From Mangifera indica (lineage: Eukaryota; Streptophyta; Magnoliopsida; Sapindales; Anacardiaceae): a stretch of 64,000 nucleotides of DNA. The stretch lies in assembly GCF_011075055.1 (NCBI RefSeq), contig NC_058137.1, positions 9,967,463-10,031,462 of the forward strand. Reading direction: 5' to 3'. Positions 11,278-22,361 of the stretch are shown here, piece by piece (positions within the stretch are counted from its first letter, which is position 1; every line of letters starts with the position of its first letter). The notes under the pieces are model-generated. The model saw only the letters and a program-made list of their open reading frames with translations, did not search any database and was not told where the DNA came from. The translations under genes were made by a program, and so were the position numbers.

Positions 11278-12369
11278 TGCACAGACTATTGGGTATGCTT
11301 CTGTTTTTTTTACACTGCTGATTTACAGATATCTTATATGGGTATAAATACAGGCAAAGTGTTTGGGTAATCATATTGTGATCATGTAACTTGTTGAGCT
11401 ATGTGTTGTCCTGATGTCAATATCTGAATGGTGCATAACCTGTTGACCTGTACTGTTCTAATATTAGTATTTTGTTTGTGCATAACTTGTTGATAAATTG
11501 GCTTCTTGTAATTTTTTTGCAAAACTTACTGATAAATTTGACTCTTGAAAGTGGTTTTGTTGATCCTAGAAGCTGTTTGTATAGTGTGATACTGTGATTA
11601 TAAGAAAAAAAAAAAGGTCTACTGCATGCTGATCTGGTGGTGTGAGAAAGTGATTGGCCGAATTTGGCGCTCTACTAGTCAGAACATACAAAAATTGGCT
11701 GGCAGACTTTGAGACTTTACTAATCAGAAGGTATGAAAAAGGTAGTTTCCTAAACCTCTCAAATATAATTTATTTTGGCATCATTGTTATTATGGTATCC
11801 TGACATATTGAGCTAGAGGTGAAAAAAAAAAAAAAGGTTGGACTGGCAGAATTTGAGACTTCACTAATCAGATGGTATGCAAAGGTAGTTTCTTTTGGAA
11901 ATCTCAAATAACTTGAATAATTCTTGATATTATTGCCATTGAGTGTAAAAAAAAAAAGGAGAAGGAAAGAAAAAAAAGAGCGAAGGAAAGAAAGAAAAAA
12001 AAAAGAAAAAAGAAAAAAAAAAGAGAAAAGGAAAAAAAATGAAAAAACTGAGAAGAAAAGAAAAAGGAGTCTGAGTCTGTCAAGCACAGCTAAATCCCAT
12101 ACTGATCTGGAAATTCCACTTCAAGGCACACTGCTGTAGCACTGCTGAATTCCATACCAATCTAGAAATTCCACTTCAAGACACTACTGGGTAGCATTGT
12201 TTTCTCACATACTTGTACTGGAAGTTACCAAGGGATATTGTGTTTAGTGACAAGAACAACAACAATCATTCTTGCTCTTCTTAAGCTTTATTCTAGTTTT
12301 CGAACTGAGGTGCACTCTGGGGTGGAGAAAGAGTGCTGGTGAAAATAGACCTACAGAGAGGGTCAAGCT
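11278..12369 (+). other. Copia A 3' untranslated region with repeats and purine tract
   Basis: There is no coding frame of note. Three degenerate units of 'ggcagaatttgagact.tac'-type sequence start near 11657, 11700 and 11844; the last two are about 144 bp apart. A nearly pure purine run spans about 11948-12068. Long open frames across the run on either strand are low-complexity K/R/E or F/L/S peptides and are not genes. Confidence 0.7.
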
Positions 12370-12379
12370 TAAGGGGGGA
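12370..12379 (+). promoter_or_regulatory. Polypurine tract of copia A
   Basis: AAGGGGGGA sits directly before the 3' LTR, the expected plus-strand primer of an LTR retrotransposon. Confidence 0.88.
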
Positions 12380-12699
12380 TGTTAGTATATAAGGGTATAA
12401 TTGCAAGGTAATCAAACCTTGGAAGAATTGACATGTAAGTCAGGAAATGTAGTGGGCTTAAATGGCACTTGATAATAACTAAGGCGGGAATTTGTCACTC
12501 TAACCACATGCATATAAAACCGGTGGTCACGTGTAATTGTTATTAAGTATTAATAAAAATTTACTCTCTCTCTCTCTCTTCTAAATACCAGAGAGTTCCT
12601 CACTCTCTCCCTTCCATCTTTTTTCGTTCATCTCTCGTCACAGAACTAGGGTTAGCTTTTCTGTTACACAAATCGTTCATCGTTTCACATATCCTGTCA
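12380..12699 (+). repeat. 3' LTR of copia A
   Basis: 320 bp, same ends as 4483-4801. The differences are mostly C/T and G/A and are clustered near its base 45 and base 205. It is followed by the second TTAAT target-site copy. Confidence 0.93.
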
Positions 12700-12772
12700 T
12701 TAATTAATCTAAGTACAATAAGATGAGTGTGTTTACCATCCAATTTATGAATTAATTTTGGGTTAAGCGCAG

Positions 12773-14562
12773 ATGTTGGAGACAACCCTTCATCTTTCTG
12801 CTGCTACCAACAAGACAGATATAGTGAAATTTCTGCTTGAGTGGAAAGGAGGTGATAACGTTGACTTGGAAGCGAAAAATATGGTGTGTTCTGCAGTAAA
12901 GTTGACATGGAAGCGAAAAAATGCTAGTAAAAAAAAAAAAATCTGTTGTATAGTTTGCGTTTTTTGATCTGTTGAGTTTTGCAGTATGGAGAAACTCCAT
13001 TGCATGTAGCAGCCAAGAATGGGTGCAACGAAGCTGCAAAATTACTTCTTTCTCATGGTGCTCCTGTTGAAGCCAAAACTAAGGTGCTCTATACATATTT
13101 GAACATTATATTCTCGTTCAGAAATGCTTCTCCTGAAAAATGTGAGAGTGATATATTTTTCTTCATTTTTTTCCACCATTTTTACATGCAGTATGGAGTG
13201 ACACCATTAATGCTTTCTGTTTTACACTCAATTCGAGCTGAAGACTGTTCAATTGTCGAGACATTGCTCGAGCACAAAGCCGATTGTGATGCTACAGATG
13301 ATGTATGCATTTTATATTCTAAAATAATTATTTTTTTTCATGCTAGGTAGCAGAAATTGAAGTAACTTTGAATGCAGGAGGACATGAATTCTGTAGATTA
13401 TGTTTCAAAAATCCAAGGTAATGGGAAGTTGCTTGATTTGATACTCCCTCGTCAGAAGAAGTTACAAGAAGCATGTAGCAAGCAAAAAGAAAGGATGGAT
13501 GCCCCCCAAAAAGAGCTGTCAAATATTGTGGGTATGGATGAACTCAAGACGCAACTTCGAAAATGGGCAAAGGGCATTCTTTTGAATGACAGGCGCAGGG
13601 TCATTGGATTGAAAATCGGCACTGCTGGAACACTTCCTCACATGGCATTTCTTGGGAATCCAGGAACGGGTAAAATTGGAACCATAAACCCTAAATCAAA
13701 TATTTTTGTTTAATTAAATAATTTTTTTCATAATTGACAGGTAAGACTATGGTGGCTCGAATCCTTGGTAGACTACTCCATAGTGTGGGAGTTTTGGAAA
13801 CCGATAAAGTAAAAGAAGTTCGAAGGACAGATTTAATTGGTCACTATATTGGTCATACTGGACCAAAGACTAGGAGTAAGGTAGAACAATTTGCTTTGCA
13901 TATCATATGTTAACATTGGAAGAAATTCATTCATTAAAAACTCTATATAATTTGATGGACTTGTATTCTTTGTTTACCTTAGAGTTTATGCTTTATTTTG
14001 ACAGAAAATTAATTAATTTTGTTCTCAGATCAAAGAAGCCGAAGGAGGCATTCTTTTTGTAGATGAAGCATATCGACTAATACCTGAGGAGAGAAGTGGC
14101 CGTGATTATGGGTTAGAAGCCTTAGAAGAGATAATGTCTTGCATGGACAATGGAAGGGTTTTAGTCATATTTGCTGGCTATAATGAAGCAATGAATCGTG
14201 TAATATCTTCTAATGAAGGTTTCAGCAGAAGGGTTACTAACCTTTTTAATTTCAAAGACCTGAGCTGTGAAGAATTAGCTAATGTTCTCCATAACAAGAT
14301 GAAAAATCAGCCGAAGGATAGCTTGTTGTAGGGATTTAAATTGCATTCAGATTGTACCGTGGACGCCATTGCAGAGTTAATAAAGACAGAGACAATAAAA
14401 ACACAGCGTATGAAGATGAATGGAGGTTTGGTGGATATAATGTTAAATAATGCCAAGGGGAATTTGGATCTTAGGCTTAGTGATGATTGTGCAGAGAGGG
14501 ATGAATTGCTTACCATCAAATTAGAGGATTTTGAAGCAGCCATGGAGTTTATACCCGAATAA
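12773..14562 (+). pseudogene. Ankyrin-repeat/AAA+ ATPase pseudogene, copy 1
   Basis: This is a broken paralogue of the intact gene at 51180-53352. Exons 2-7 can be placed at 12773-12883, 12985-13083, 13192-13302, 13378-13669, 13741-13880 and 14029-14562, all with AG/GT borders matching copy 2. Exon 1 and the promoter are missing: about 560 bp corresponding to 50827-51386 is deleted at about 4387. Element A then separates the remaining 5' flank from exon 2. In exon 5, 15 bp are missing in frame, removing five residues of the charged linker. In exon 2 the Pro of the ankyrin TPLH motif is Thr. In the last exon a Tyr codon TAT is TAG (14329-14331), which would remove about the last 77 residues of the AAA C-terminal lid region. 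Walker A and Walker B sequences are still intact. The combination of losses makes it a pseudogene, although transcription from the LTR of A into exons 2-7 is conceivable. Confidence 0.93.
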
Positions 14563-15893
14563 ATGTTTGGCTTTATGCCTTTTTGAATATTTGAGTGTTA
14601 GGAAATTTCAATTTGTATTTGCAGTGAGTATTATAAGAATTTTAAATAATGAAATTAATTTTTACACTTTCCTTGTCATTCCTCTCTTTACTACTTACTA
14701 CTATTTTACTCTGATAAACCAGTTCTGAATACCCTCACGATGAGCAACTCTTTACAACTGAGTTTTTGCACTGAAGAATTACATTATATTTTTCAAATGT
14801 AAAAATAATTTGTTTGAAAATTCATATAAAAATTTTTTTAATGATAAAATACAACCTGTCTGTGTGTTTAACATAAATGATGGTTCATGGTAATAATTGA
14901 GGACACTCACTCCTAGTATTTTTCCAAAACATGGACAAGTGAATTGTGTAACCAGCCATGCAAGAAAATGAGGTGGAGTATACGTCACCACCGCCGACCT
15001 AAGAACCGCCATGAAACCTGGCACGGATTCTCAGGATAGTATATACCTAAAATACCACTTGCTTTGGCCGCCAACGCCAAGACAACAAGGGTTGGTAGTA
15101 GACTTACTTTGGTGTCTTTAAGTTTGTCTTCTACGAAAAGATAATAATGCCACTTTGATGTAAAAGAATTTAAGAAGGTCATTCATGATTTTCAGAATGT
15201 AATGAAGTTTGGAACCACTAGCACTTTTTTGTGATCAATGAAGAAGGATAATAATGTTGGAATCTGTGAAAGATTCATAAGAACATGATTGATAAGTTAA
15301 TTTATAAGTACAAAATTAGCCAGGTAATCATATTATAAAATAAAATAAAAAATAGCAAAATAATTTTTTAAATATGAATTGTAATGAGCTGGTAGCGGTG
15401 GAAAATGGATGCAGGGTGGGTGGAGGAGAGTGGCAAATTGAATTTTTAAAGAAAGAAAGAAAGAAAGATTAATGGATGGTTTTGGATCAGTTTATGGATT
15501 TCCGTAAATACATTAAGTAAAATAGTCCAAATTACTCTTGCCTAACCCTAATGAATTGTCAATGAGAATTTATAAATTTTTTGGGCGGTTATAATGAATT
15601 GTCAAGGCAGAGTCCAAATTACTCGTAAATGCGAACAAATGTGAAAACAATAAAATAGAGGAAGGCAAGACCATTTGTCGGGAAAAAGAATTAAGTAGCA
15701 GTCAATAGAGAATGGCAACAAAGACTGCGGATTCTGCCTTGAATATTGCCAGGAAAGTTGACCAAAAATAGGAGTGAATAACATAGAAAGAAAGACTTTT
15801 AGGGCAAATGAAAAGGAGGGTTGCTTTTGGCTCAACTCTTGTATCACTTAAACTTCCAGGAAAGCAATGCACTTGGATATTTTCAAAGAACAT
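14563..15893. other. 3' flank of pseudogene copy 1
   Basis: The sequence matches 53353-54615 with small indels and holds the 3' untranslated region and spacer. An 'aaataatgaaatt' stretch near 14645 could serve as a polyadenylation signal. A 65-codon minus-strand frame at 14985-15182 is interrupted by a one-base indel in copy 2, so it is not a conserved gene. A short 'aaag' microsatellite lies near 15450-15468. I see nothing else. Confidence 0.7.
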
Positions 15894-15986
15894 TGACTGA
15901 AAATAGTGGTGATTTTATCTTAGTGATCAAACTAGCCACCACAACATCATACCGATCCTACTTTTGTTCACCACTATTTTCAGTCA
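15894..15986. repeat. 19-bp perfect inverted repeat at a breakpoint
   Basis: TGACTGAAAATAGTGGTGA (15894-15912) is followed 55 bp later by its exact reverse complement (15968-15986). The left arm belongs to the gene 3' flank, which continues normally in copy 2 (about 54616-54634). The right arm sits where element B1 sequence begins. The 55-bp spacer is not recognised. The arrangement marks the junction where B1 lost its 5' LTR and start of gag. Confidence 0.85.
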
Positions 15987-17049
15987 TTATACTCTAGTTC
16001 CTCACTGGTTCCCTTACTACATTTAACTATTTTCAGCCAACTCCAAGTTCCAGGCAATCACTGAACCCCTACCAATCCCTATCAGTCACACACTAATCCA
16101 AACCTTACATACTCTCCTGGATGGTCCTTTCAAAATACAACCTCTACAACACCTCAACCACATCAATTCAATTCCAACTACATTTCTAATGCTTCTCAAA
16201 ATCATTTTCACCTTTTAGCAATAATCATTAGGTTTATTATATACAAAATATTGCACAATTACCTCTCACAACTCAAATAACTAATCCTGCCACTGTTCAA
16301 GACTACTCTTGGTACATGGATTCAGGTGAACTGACCATGTAATTCATGACATATCTCAGCTAACTGCAACAACTAACTATAAAGGGAATGATCAACTTCA
16401 GGTTGGCAATTGTGATTCTTTAAACATTACTCAAGTTGGTCAAGTTCTTATCCCCAATCAGTTTTATTCTAAAGCTATTCACCTCAAAAATGTACTTTGT
16501 GCTCCTAATATAACCAAAAACTTGCTTAGTATTTCAAAAATTACAAAAGATAATCAAGTTATTGCTGAGTTTTATGCTAATAAGTGTGTTGTTAAGGACA
16601 AACTCACTCAGACAATACTACTATGAGGACACCTTAAAGATGGTCTATATCAACTTAACATTCCCACTTATACACTGTCTTAGTCCTACCTCAAAGATAT
16701 CTCAGCCCATTTCTGCCCAAAAAACATCTGTTGATCAACATATTATGCACCAGTCATCTATTTCAAGCTTTGTCTTTAGTGATTTTAATAATTCTAATTT
16801 TGTTTTTGCTAATACTAAGTTGCTTTTGACTCTTCAATTGTGACCATAGTGCAAGATTTTGAATTGTTATATTTTCCCAGCAGAAATAATAAAATCAAAT
16901 CTTTTGTTATATCCAAAAGTGATGTTGATTTGTGGCACAATAAATTGGGTCACCCAAATAGCAAAATTTTGTCACAAGTCCTTAAAACAATTGATACTGC
17001 TTTTAATTCTAATTGCAATGTTTCCTTTTGCCATGAATGCCAATTAAGT
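15987..17049 (+). pseudogene. B1 gag end, protease and pre-integrase region (broken)
   Basis: A P/T/S/N/Q-rich gag tail leads to VQDYSWYMDSG near 16300-16328, the protease active site. One base is lost after it, so the rest (DHVTHD in related copies) is out of frame. Further on come LQVGN near 16398, NVLCAPNITKNLLSISKITK near 16486 and DLWHNKLGHPNSKILSQVLK near 16927. It ends at a CHECQLS segment, where D is inserted. Compared with B2 it differs at roughly one base in twelve. Confidence 0.85.
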
Positions 17050-18299
17050 TGTTAAACCCCTAGGTGTTTTGATTATGTCAAAACTAAATTTAAAGTTGTT
17101 AATTTATATATAATAAGCTAATTAAATCCATAGCATAAAATTCTTATGATCGAAAGATAGGCAAAATTTATGTTTCCAACCTTTCAGACAAAAGGCTTCA
17201 TCCCAAAATGTTGGATGCTTGTCCCCTATAGGATGTCGGTTCCTTTGCTAGTCTCATGCATGTCCTTATAAGTTTGGAGCTCTTGAAATTTTTGACAAAT
17301 GAATAGGGATGCCCATTCCTGAAACGAGACATCCATCTTTATGATTGGGATGCCCATTCCTCTATCGATCCCTTACCCATCCCTTCATGTTTGAAGCATT
17401 CTGTAATTGAATTCTAAAAATGCAAAGAAGGATGTCAATCATAGAAAAAGGGATGCCCATCCCTTGAGTGACACATTTCAAAAATTTGACGTTCAACCTT
17501 TAATTCAAAGCTATCAAAGTCAGAATATGTAAGAGGACACTCGCCGCTCAAAATAGAACGCACATCCCATCATATTTTCAAGGTCAAAACATTATTTTTG
17601 AAGCTCAACAGATACATTATCCTAACTAATAATTATTTGAGCTATTTTAGTTATCCAAGGCTATAAATTGAAGACTCTTTAATAGGGAATAGGTTAAAGA
17701 CTATAATGTAAAAGGCTCATACTTTTTTTCTCTAATTCCTCTCACACAAACTCATAACTCAAAATTATTGAGAGACATATTTGTGTTCATTTTCTTGTAT
17801 CAGACAAAACATTATTTTCTATATTCAAACACTTGGGTGAAACCCTGAATAACTATTGTGGTGGGCGAAATCTCAGATAATTATTGAGTTAGACGTAATC
17901 TTGGATCAATTAGTGAACATGGACGAAATCCTAGAGAACTATTATAAAGAGGGGATTCTTTGCTAGTGAAACTTCAAGTGAATTACTTAAAAAGTGGATG
18001 TAAGAAGCTTGGAATTGAAAGCTCCAAACCACTATAAATCTTGACCATTTTCTTTCCCTGCTTTCTTTACTTTATGCATTATATTTATGTTGTTCGTTTT
18101 GATAAAAAGTTGAATGTTACCTATATTTGATTGTTTGAGTAAACTTGTTGGACATTGATATAGTTCAAATATCTTTGTTGAAATTGTTTGTAAAATTATG
18201 ATTGATTGAAAATTTGCTTAAGGAATTTTATTTGGTTATAAAATTTTGAATGATCCTATTTACCCCTTTCTAAGATTATTAGCCATTTGGGGTTTTTCA
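17050..18299 (+). repeat. 5' LTR of D in B1, with palindromic motif cluster
   Basis: 1250 bp. Bases 17185-17580 carry repeated GGGATG-CC-CATCCC-like motifs, for example AAGGGATGCCCATCCCTT near 17448-17465 with perfect 8-bp arms, plus several variants. A TATA-like 'gctataaattgaag' follows near 17660, 3' of the motif cluster. Multi-copy palindromic motifs upstream of the promoter are known in Sirevirus LTRs; this particular motif is my reading. Confidence 0.85.
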
Positions 18300-18368
18300 A
18301 TTGGTATTAGGGCTTGGACTTTAGGTTTATAAATTCCAACAAATTTTAGAGTTTAAGATCTTTTTAAA

Positions 18369-19570
18369 ATGGCTAATGCATCTACCCTCGTGTTTGGTGA
18401 ACGATATAACATTATTAGAGCACCATTCTTTTGTGGGTTAAACTGCACTCAGTAGAAAATTAGAAGGAAACTTCACATTCAATCCGTAGATTATATGTTA
18501 TGAAGAATCATTGAAAATAATGACTTTGTGCCTAAGGACCCTAGAACAAATTTACTTGGAAATAAAGATGATTTTGATGAGGAAGATGAAAAATTAAAGG
18601 TGACCACCATTGAAGAATCAAAATACCTAAGCAAAATGGGCATGGATGAGTTTATTGGAAGCCTATGATGACAAGAAATCCTAAGAAGGATGGGATTAAG
18701 TCTAAGAAGAACATTGCTTTGAAAGTATAAAATGATGGTGATGATTCTTCAACAGATGAAGAAGATGTGAGTATACTTGCAAGGTAATTCAATAAGTTCC
18801 TTTCAAAAAGCCAAGACAAGAACTTCTCCAAAACAAAATACAAGGAGGATAGTGACGATTAAGTTATATGCTATGAATGTAAGAGGCCCTGTCATATCTG
18901 ACAAAAGTGTTCTAAACTCATGAAGAGGAGGAAGGAGAAGAAGTTAAAAGAGAAGATACCTGTAGCCACTTGGAGTAGAAGCAACAATTCAAGAGATGAA
19001 AGAGAGTCAAAGCATGAAAGAGTCAATCTATGCTTCACGGCTATGAGCAAATTGGAAGGAGAGGGTAACAACTCTAACTTTTACTCTTTTAGTGAATTTC
19101 CAGAAGCATTTGGTTGTCTCATGGATGAATGCAAATGCATGTATGCTAAAAATAAATCATTGAGAAAACAATTGACATGCATTATGAATGATTATGAAAA
19201 TCTCATTAGTGAGCATGCTAAGCTGAAGAAATAACTTGAGCTTATTAAAAATAAAAAGATTTTATCATCAAATGCGTTAGAAAAGCTCAAAGGTAAAAAT
19301 GATACATTGCTTGAAAACAAAAAGATAAGATGAAATGCTTGCATCTTAAAGATATGTATTAACAAAGAAGGCCTAGGCTATAATGGAAGTAATCCTTTTA
19401 CTAAATCATATAGGTCATTAAAGAATAATCATTCATTGCATTTAAAAGGTAAATTTTGTGTTTTTATTAGTCATATTGTTAGAAGGTATCTAATTAGGAA
19501 TGACAAACCATTTAAAATAAAGAAGGTTTAAGTTTCTAAAAGGATATTAAAGACTAACCTTGATGGAGCC
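18369..19570 (+). pseudogene. D gag in B1 (broken)
   Basis: It starts MANASTLVFGERYNI at 18369 and hits TAG at a Trp-like position near 18453. Later pieces are an acidic segment near 18550-18600 and SKSQDKNFSK near 18808. A zinc knuckle reads CYECKRPCHI near 18870, with Cys for the usual Gly and a TGA before the last Cys. The frame 18920-19234 is charged and contains a likely coiled coil (LISEHAKLKK at its end). The tail to 19570 includes a repeated KRIL/GAK-type stretch known from Sirevirus gag ends. It is not translatable as a whole. Confidence 0.8.
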
Positions 19571-21395
19571 AAAATCATTTGAGTGCAAAAAAAAACTTGA
19601 ATTTCTTTATTGGTGTGTCTTATAGCATTGGAATTAAATGTTGTAAAATAAATAGCCATGCATGGGACATATCTGGGAAATGGAGATAAGAGTACCAAAG
19701 TACTTAGAAAATTATAATTTCATAAAGATAAGAGCTTAGAATGTCAAGTTAGTACATAAACTTTTCTCTTAATTCAATAACCATATGAGTTACTGTTGGT
19801 TGGTTGGTTGCTTGAATATATATTCTTTAATATACTTTTGGTTAACTACTTATTAATATGATGTTGATAATATTTGAATGATGCATTTGAATTGATTGAA
19901 TGAATTCATGTGTATCTTGATTAGTATGTGATGATATGGACATATTTTTCATGTTTGCATATTCTATGATTGAAATGTTTCAAAGATGTATGAATATGTG
20001 ATATGTGATATAAGTTTGAGTGTTTAAATGAGTTTGATGTTTATTGCAAAATTGAGTTAAATCGATGCAAACTTGTGTTCAAAATTGATCATAACTTGAT
20101 TTACATAAATTCTCCTCAAAGTGAATCAAGATATCCAAGAATTGTATCTTGTGGTGTTTTCATTTAATGCATAATTCATGTGTTTCATTGCATTGTTTTT
20201 CAACTTAAAATTCTCAAAAAATCATGTGTCTCTTTATATAAATGTCTATTCATGATTTTTTGACATATCATGAAATTTTGAAGAACATATTCTTTTTGTT
20301 ACTCAAACTTATTCTCATGTCTATTTAGTTAATTGTCATGTTCATAGTTGTGAATGATATTAATATCTAAGTATCAATTTTGAAAATTTGTATAGATACC
20401 TAGTTGACATAGCTTCTAACGTATTTTTAACGTTTTTGATATTTTCCTTGAATATTTCTATTGATTAACTTGATGATGTTCTGAGTTTAAATTATATACT
20501 TTGAATTTTATTGACTTGAGAAGATATATTAATGATGATTGATTGAATAGTTTTTTGATATATGATATTCTTTTAGACTGAATGTTTGATAAATAGTTCT
20601 AAGGTTGAATGAAGATGAAATTGGTTTAATGCCTTATTGACATTGATATTGAGGTAATTGCTTGAAATGAATTGTAGCTTGGGATTGGAAAGAAGCTTAG
20701 ATGGTATAAATGCATATATTTAAGTGTATTTGTTATTGACTGAAAAAAGAATTTGCCGAAAATATAGTGGACACCATGCTAAAATTTTTTCGAAACCTTA
20801 TTGATGAAATTGACTCTCTTTCTAAAAATATATTTAAAATAAAATAAAAGAAAATAAATTTAAAAAAGAAAAAGGGAGAGGAGTGTAGCTACATTTTTTG
20901 GCATTGCCTAAACGCTTGTTAATCACATGTGGCATTGATCACTATAAAAGCATATGTACTAGGCAAATGGATGATGCAGAAAATAACAAGTGTTGTTAGA
21001 AACGCATTTCACATTAGTTTTATTTCTTCTTATTACATTTCTTGTTAATTCTATTACCTGTTAACTAAATTTCTTTTCCACTCAAATTTCTAGTACTATG
21101 TACTAGTTTCTAATTTACTACAAATCTAACCCATCCTATGTACTAAATTTCCAACACTTATCATATGAACTTTCTTTAACATGAAAGCTTGGTAAATATT
21201 TTTGTTAAAGTAAAGGAGAGTATATAGACATTGACTAAGGAGGAGAAAGTTTTCAAATTGGTACTGTTTTAGCCTTTAGTTGGAAATCAAATGAAAATTG
21301 TTCTTTAATTTATCTTTCCGCTATTACTGTTTTTTATTTACGGCAAAAAGGGGAAAGATTGGTTAAGTTTAAAAAGTTTAAATGGGTTTATAAAA
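19571..21395. other. D internal remnant, AT-rich
   Basis: No pol domain is recognisable here. Bases 19571-about 20080 match B2's D copy (59580-60100); the rest has no match in the window. Frames are short and closed. Confidence 0.6.
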
Positions 21396-22185
21396 GGGCA
21401 AAGGACTATTTCCCAATCCAGTTTAAGTATGTTCTCAAAATCACACTAATGGAGTTTAAAAAACCCAAAGTCCCACCTATGACTTTACTGTAGTTAAAAT
21501 TCTCAATTAAAAGGAGGGGTAAAATTGTTATTTTATTAATAATATTAAAAAATATAAAATTTATTAACTTTTCCCCGCTAAGTTTTAAAAACTAACAACT
21601 TCACCCCTAACTAAAGTTTTCTAACGTTGAAAAGTTACATTTTCCTCCCAAATTTTGTCTTCACCTCTTTGGCCACCAAATTCGACGTCGATGACTTGCA
21701 CTCTCCACCCTAAACTGTTGGTCGATGCATGTAGACAAATCTGGAATAGATCTCTTCGTCGGACACAAAGAAATCGACAAGATTTAGGCGAAGAGATCTA
21801 GATCTCTTCACTTTGTTCTTTGTCGACAAAGAGATCCAAATCTCTTCTTTGGTGAACAAGCTTCAACACCATCCTTTCCATATCGTCAGAGAAAGTGGTC
21901 GGAAGGGGAAGAAAAAAATTCAAAGGTTTTGGGGGCAGGAATGTGATTTTTTAAAGTTTAAAAACTTTTGGAATAGTGAAATGTTAGTTTTTAAAACTTA
22001 GAAGAGAAAAATGTAATAAATTTTATATATTTTTAATACTATTAATAAAATAACGATTTTATCTCTATATTTAACTGAAAATTTTAATTCCAATTGATCA
22101 ATATGTGCGATTTTGGGTTTTTCAAATCTCATGGGTATGACTTTAAAATAGCACCTAAACTTGGATGGGAAATAGTTCGTTGGCC
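21396..22185. mobile_element. Mutator-like non-autonomous element E1
   Basis: 790 bp with long terminal inverted repeats: GGGCAAAGGACTATTTCCCA at the left end, and the reverse complement of the right end GGCCAACGAACTATTTCCCA. The inverted similarity continues inward for about 200 bp (for example 'aaaattgttattttattaat' against its complement near 22045). A perfect 9-bp target-site duplication TTTATAAAA lies at 21387-21395 and 22186-22194, typical of Mutator-like elements. The centre has a 20-bp perfect palindrome at 21790-21809. There is no transposase; the 62-codon frame near 21813 is not a gene. Confidence 0.88.
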
Positions 22186-22361
22186 TTTATAAAATGAAAA
22201 TGAAAAAAATGGGAGATTTTTTTTAATACCAAATTGAACTATATTATTAAAGTTATGAGGAGTCTTCCAAGTGAGAGGGAGCTCTAAACTCTTTCAAACT
22301 CTTTAAATAGATTTTTCAATACTTAAACTTAAATTTTGTTGTCAATCAAAAAAAGGGTGAT

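Larger units (their letters stand above)
4483..12699 (+). mobile_element. Copia-type LTR retrotransposon A, full length, inactive
   Basis: An 8217-bp element with LTRs 4483-4801 and 12380-12699, each starting TGTTAG and ending TGTCA. It is flanked by the direct repeat TTAAT (4478-4482 and 12700-12704). The matching empty site with a single TTAAT is in copy 2 at about 51475-51482 ('cagattaattaatcc'). The order of domains (gag, protease, integrase, reverse transcriptase, RNase H) is that of Ty1/copia. About two dozen differences separate the two LTRs, mostly transitions, so it is not recent. Many in-frame stops of the TAG/TAA kind make it non-autonomous. It lies in intron 1 of the copy-1 ankyrin/AAA pseudogene, in the same orientation. 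Confidence 0.95.
2815..15912 (+). repeat. Segmental duplication, copy 1 (left part)
   Basis: Homology to 48435-54634 begins abruptly at 'gacatttaaggg' (2815 against 48435). It runs through the upstream flank (2815-about 4386), intron 1 to the 3' end of the ankyrin/AAA gene, and the 3' flank to 15912. Three interruptions are visible: about 560 bp missing near 4387, element A inserted at 4483-12699, and the hAT element absent. Homology resumes beyond 15912 inside element B (B1 against B2). Gene parts look roughly 2-4% diverged by eye, while transposon parts look nearer 8%. Confidence 0.9.

Noticed and set aside
11770..12139. Long frames on both strands over the purine tract of element A
   Set aside because: Pure low-complexity K/E/R or F/L/S translation of a purine run inside an untranslated region.
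12752..13039. Minus-strand frames opposite exons 2-3 (and 51385-51804 in copy 2)
   Set aside because: They lie antisense to well-supported exons and cross intron borders; their conservation follows from the duplication.
14985..15182. 65-codon minus-strand frame in the 3' flank of gene copy 1
   Set aside because: A one-base indel in the duplicate (about 53868) shifts the frame, and no domain is recognisable, so it is not conserved as a protein.
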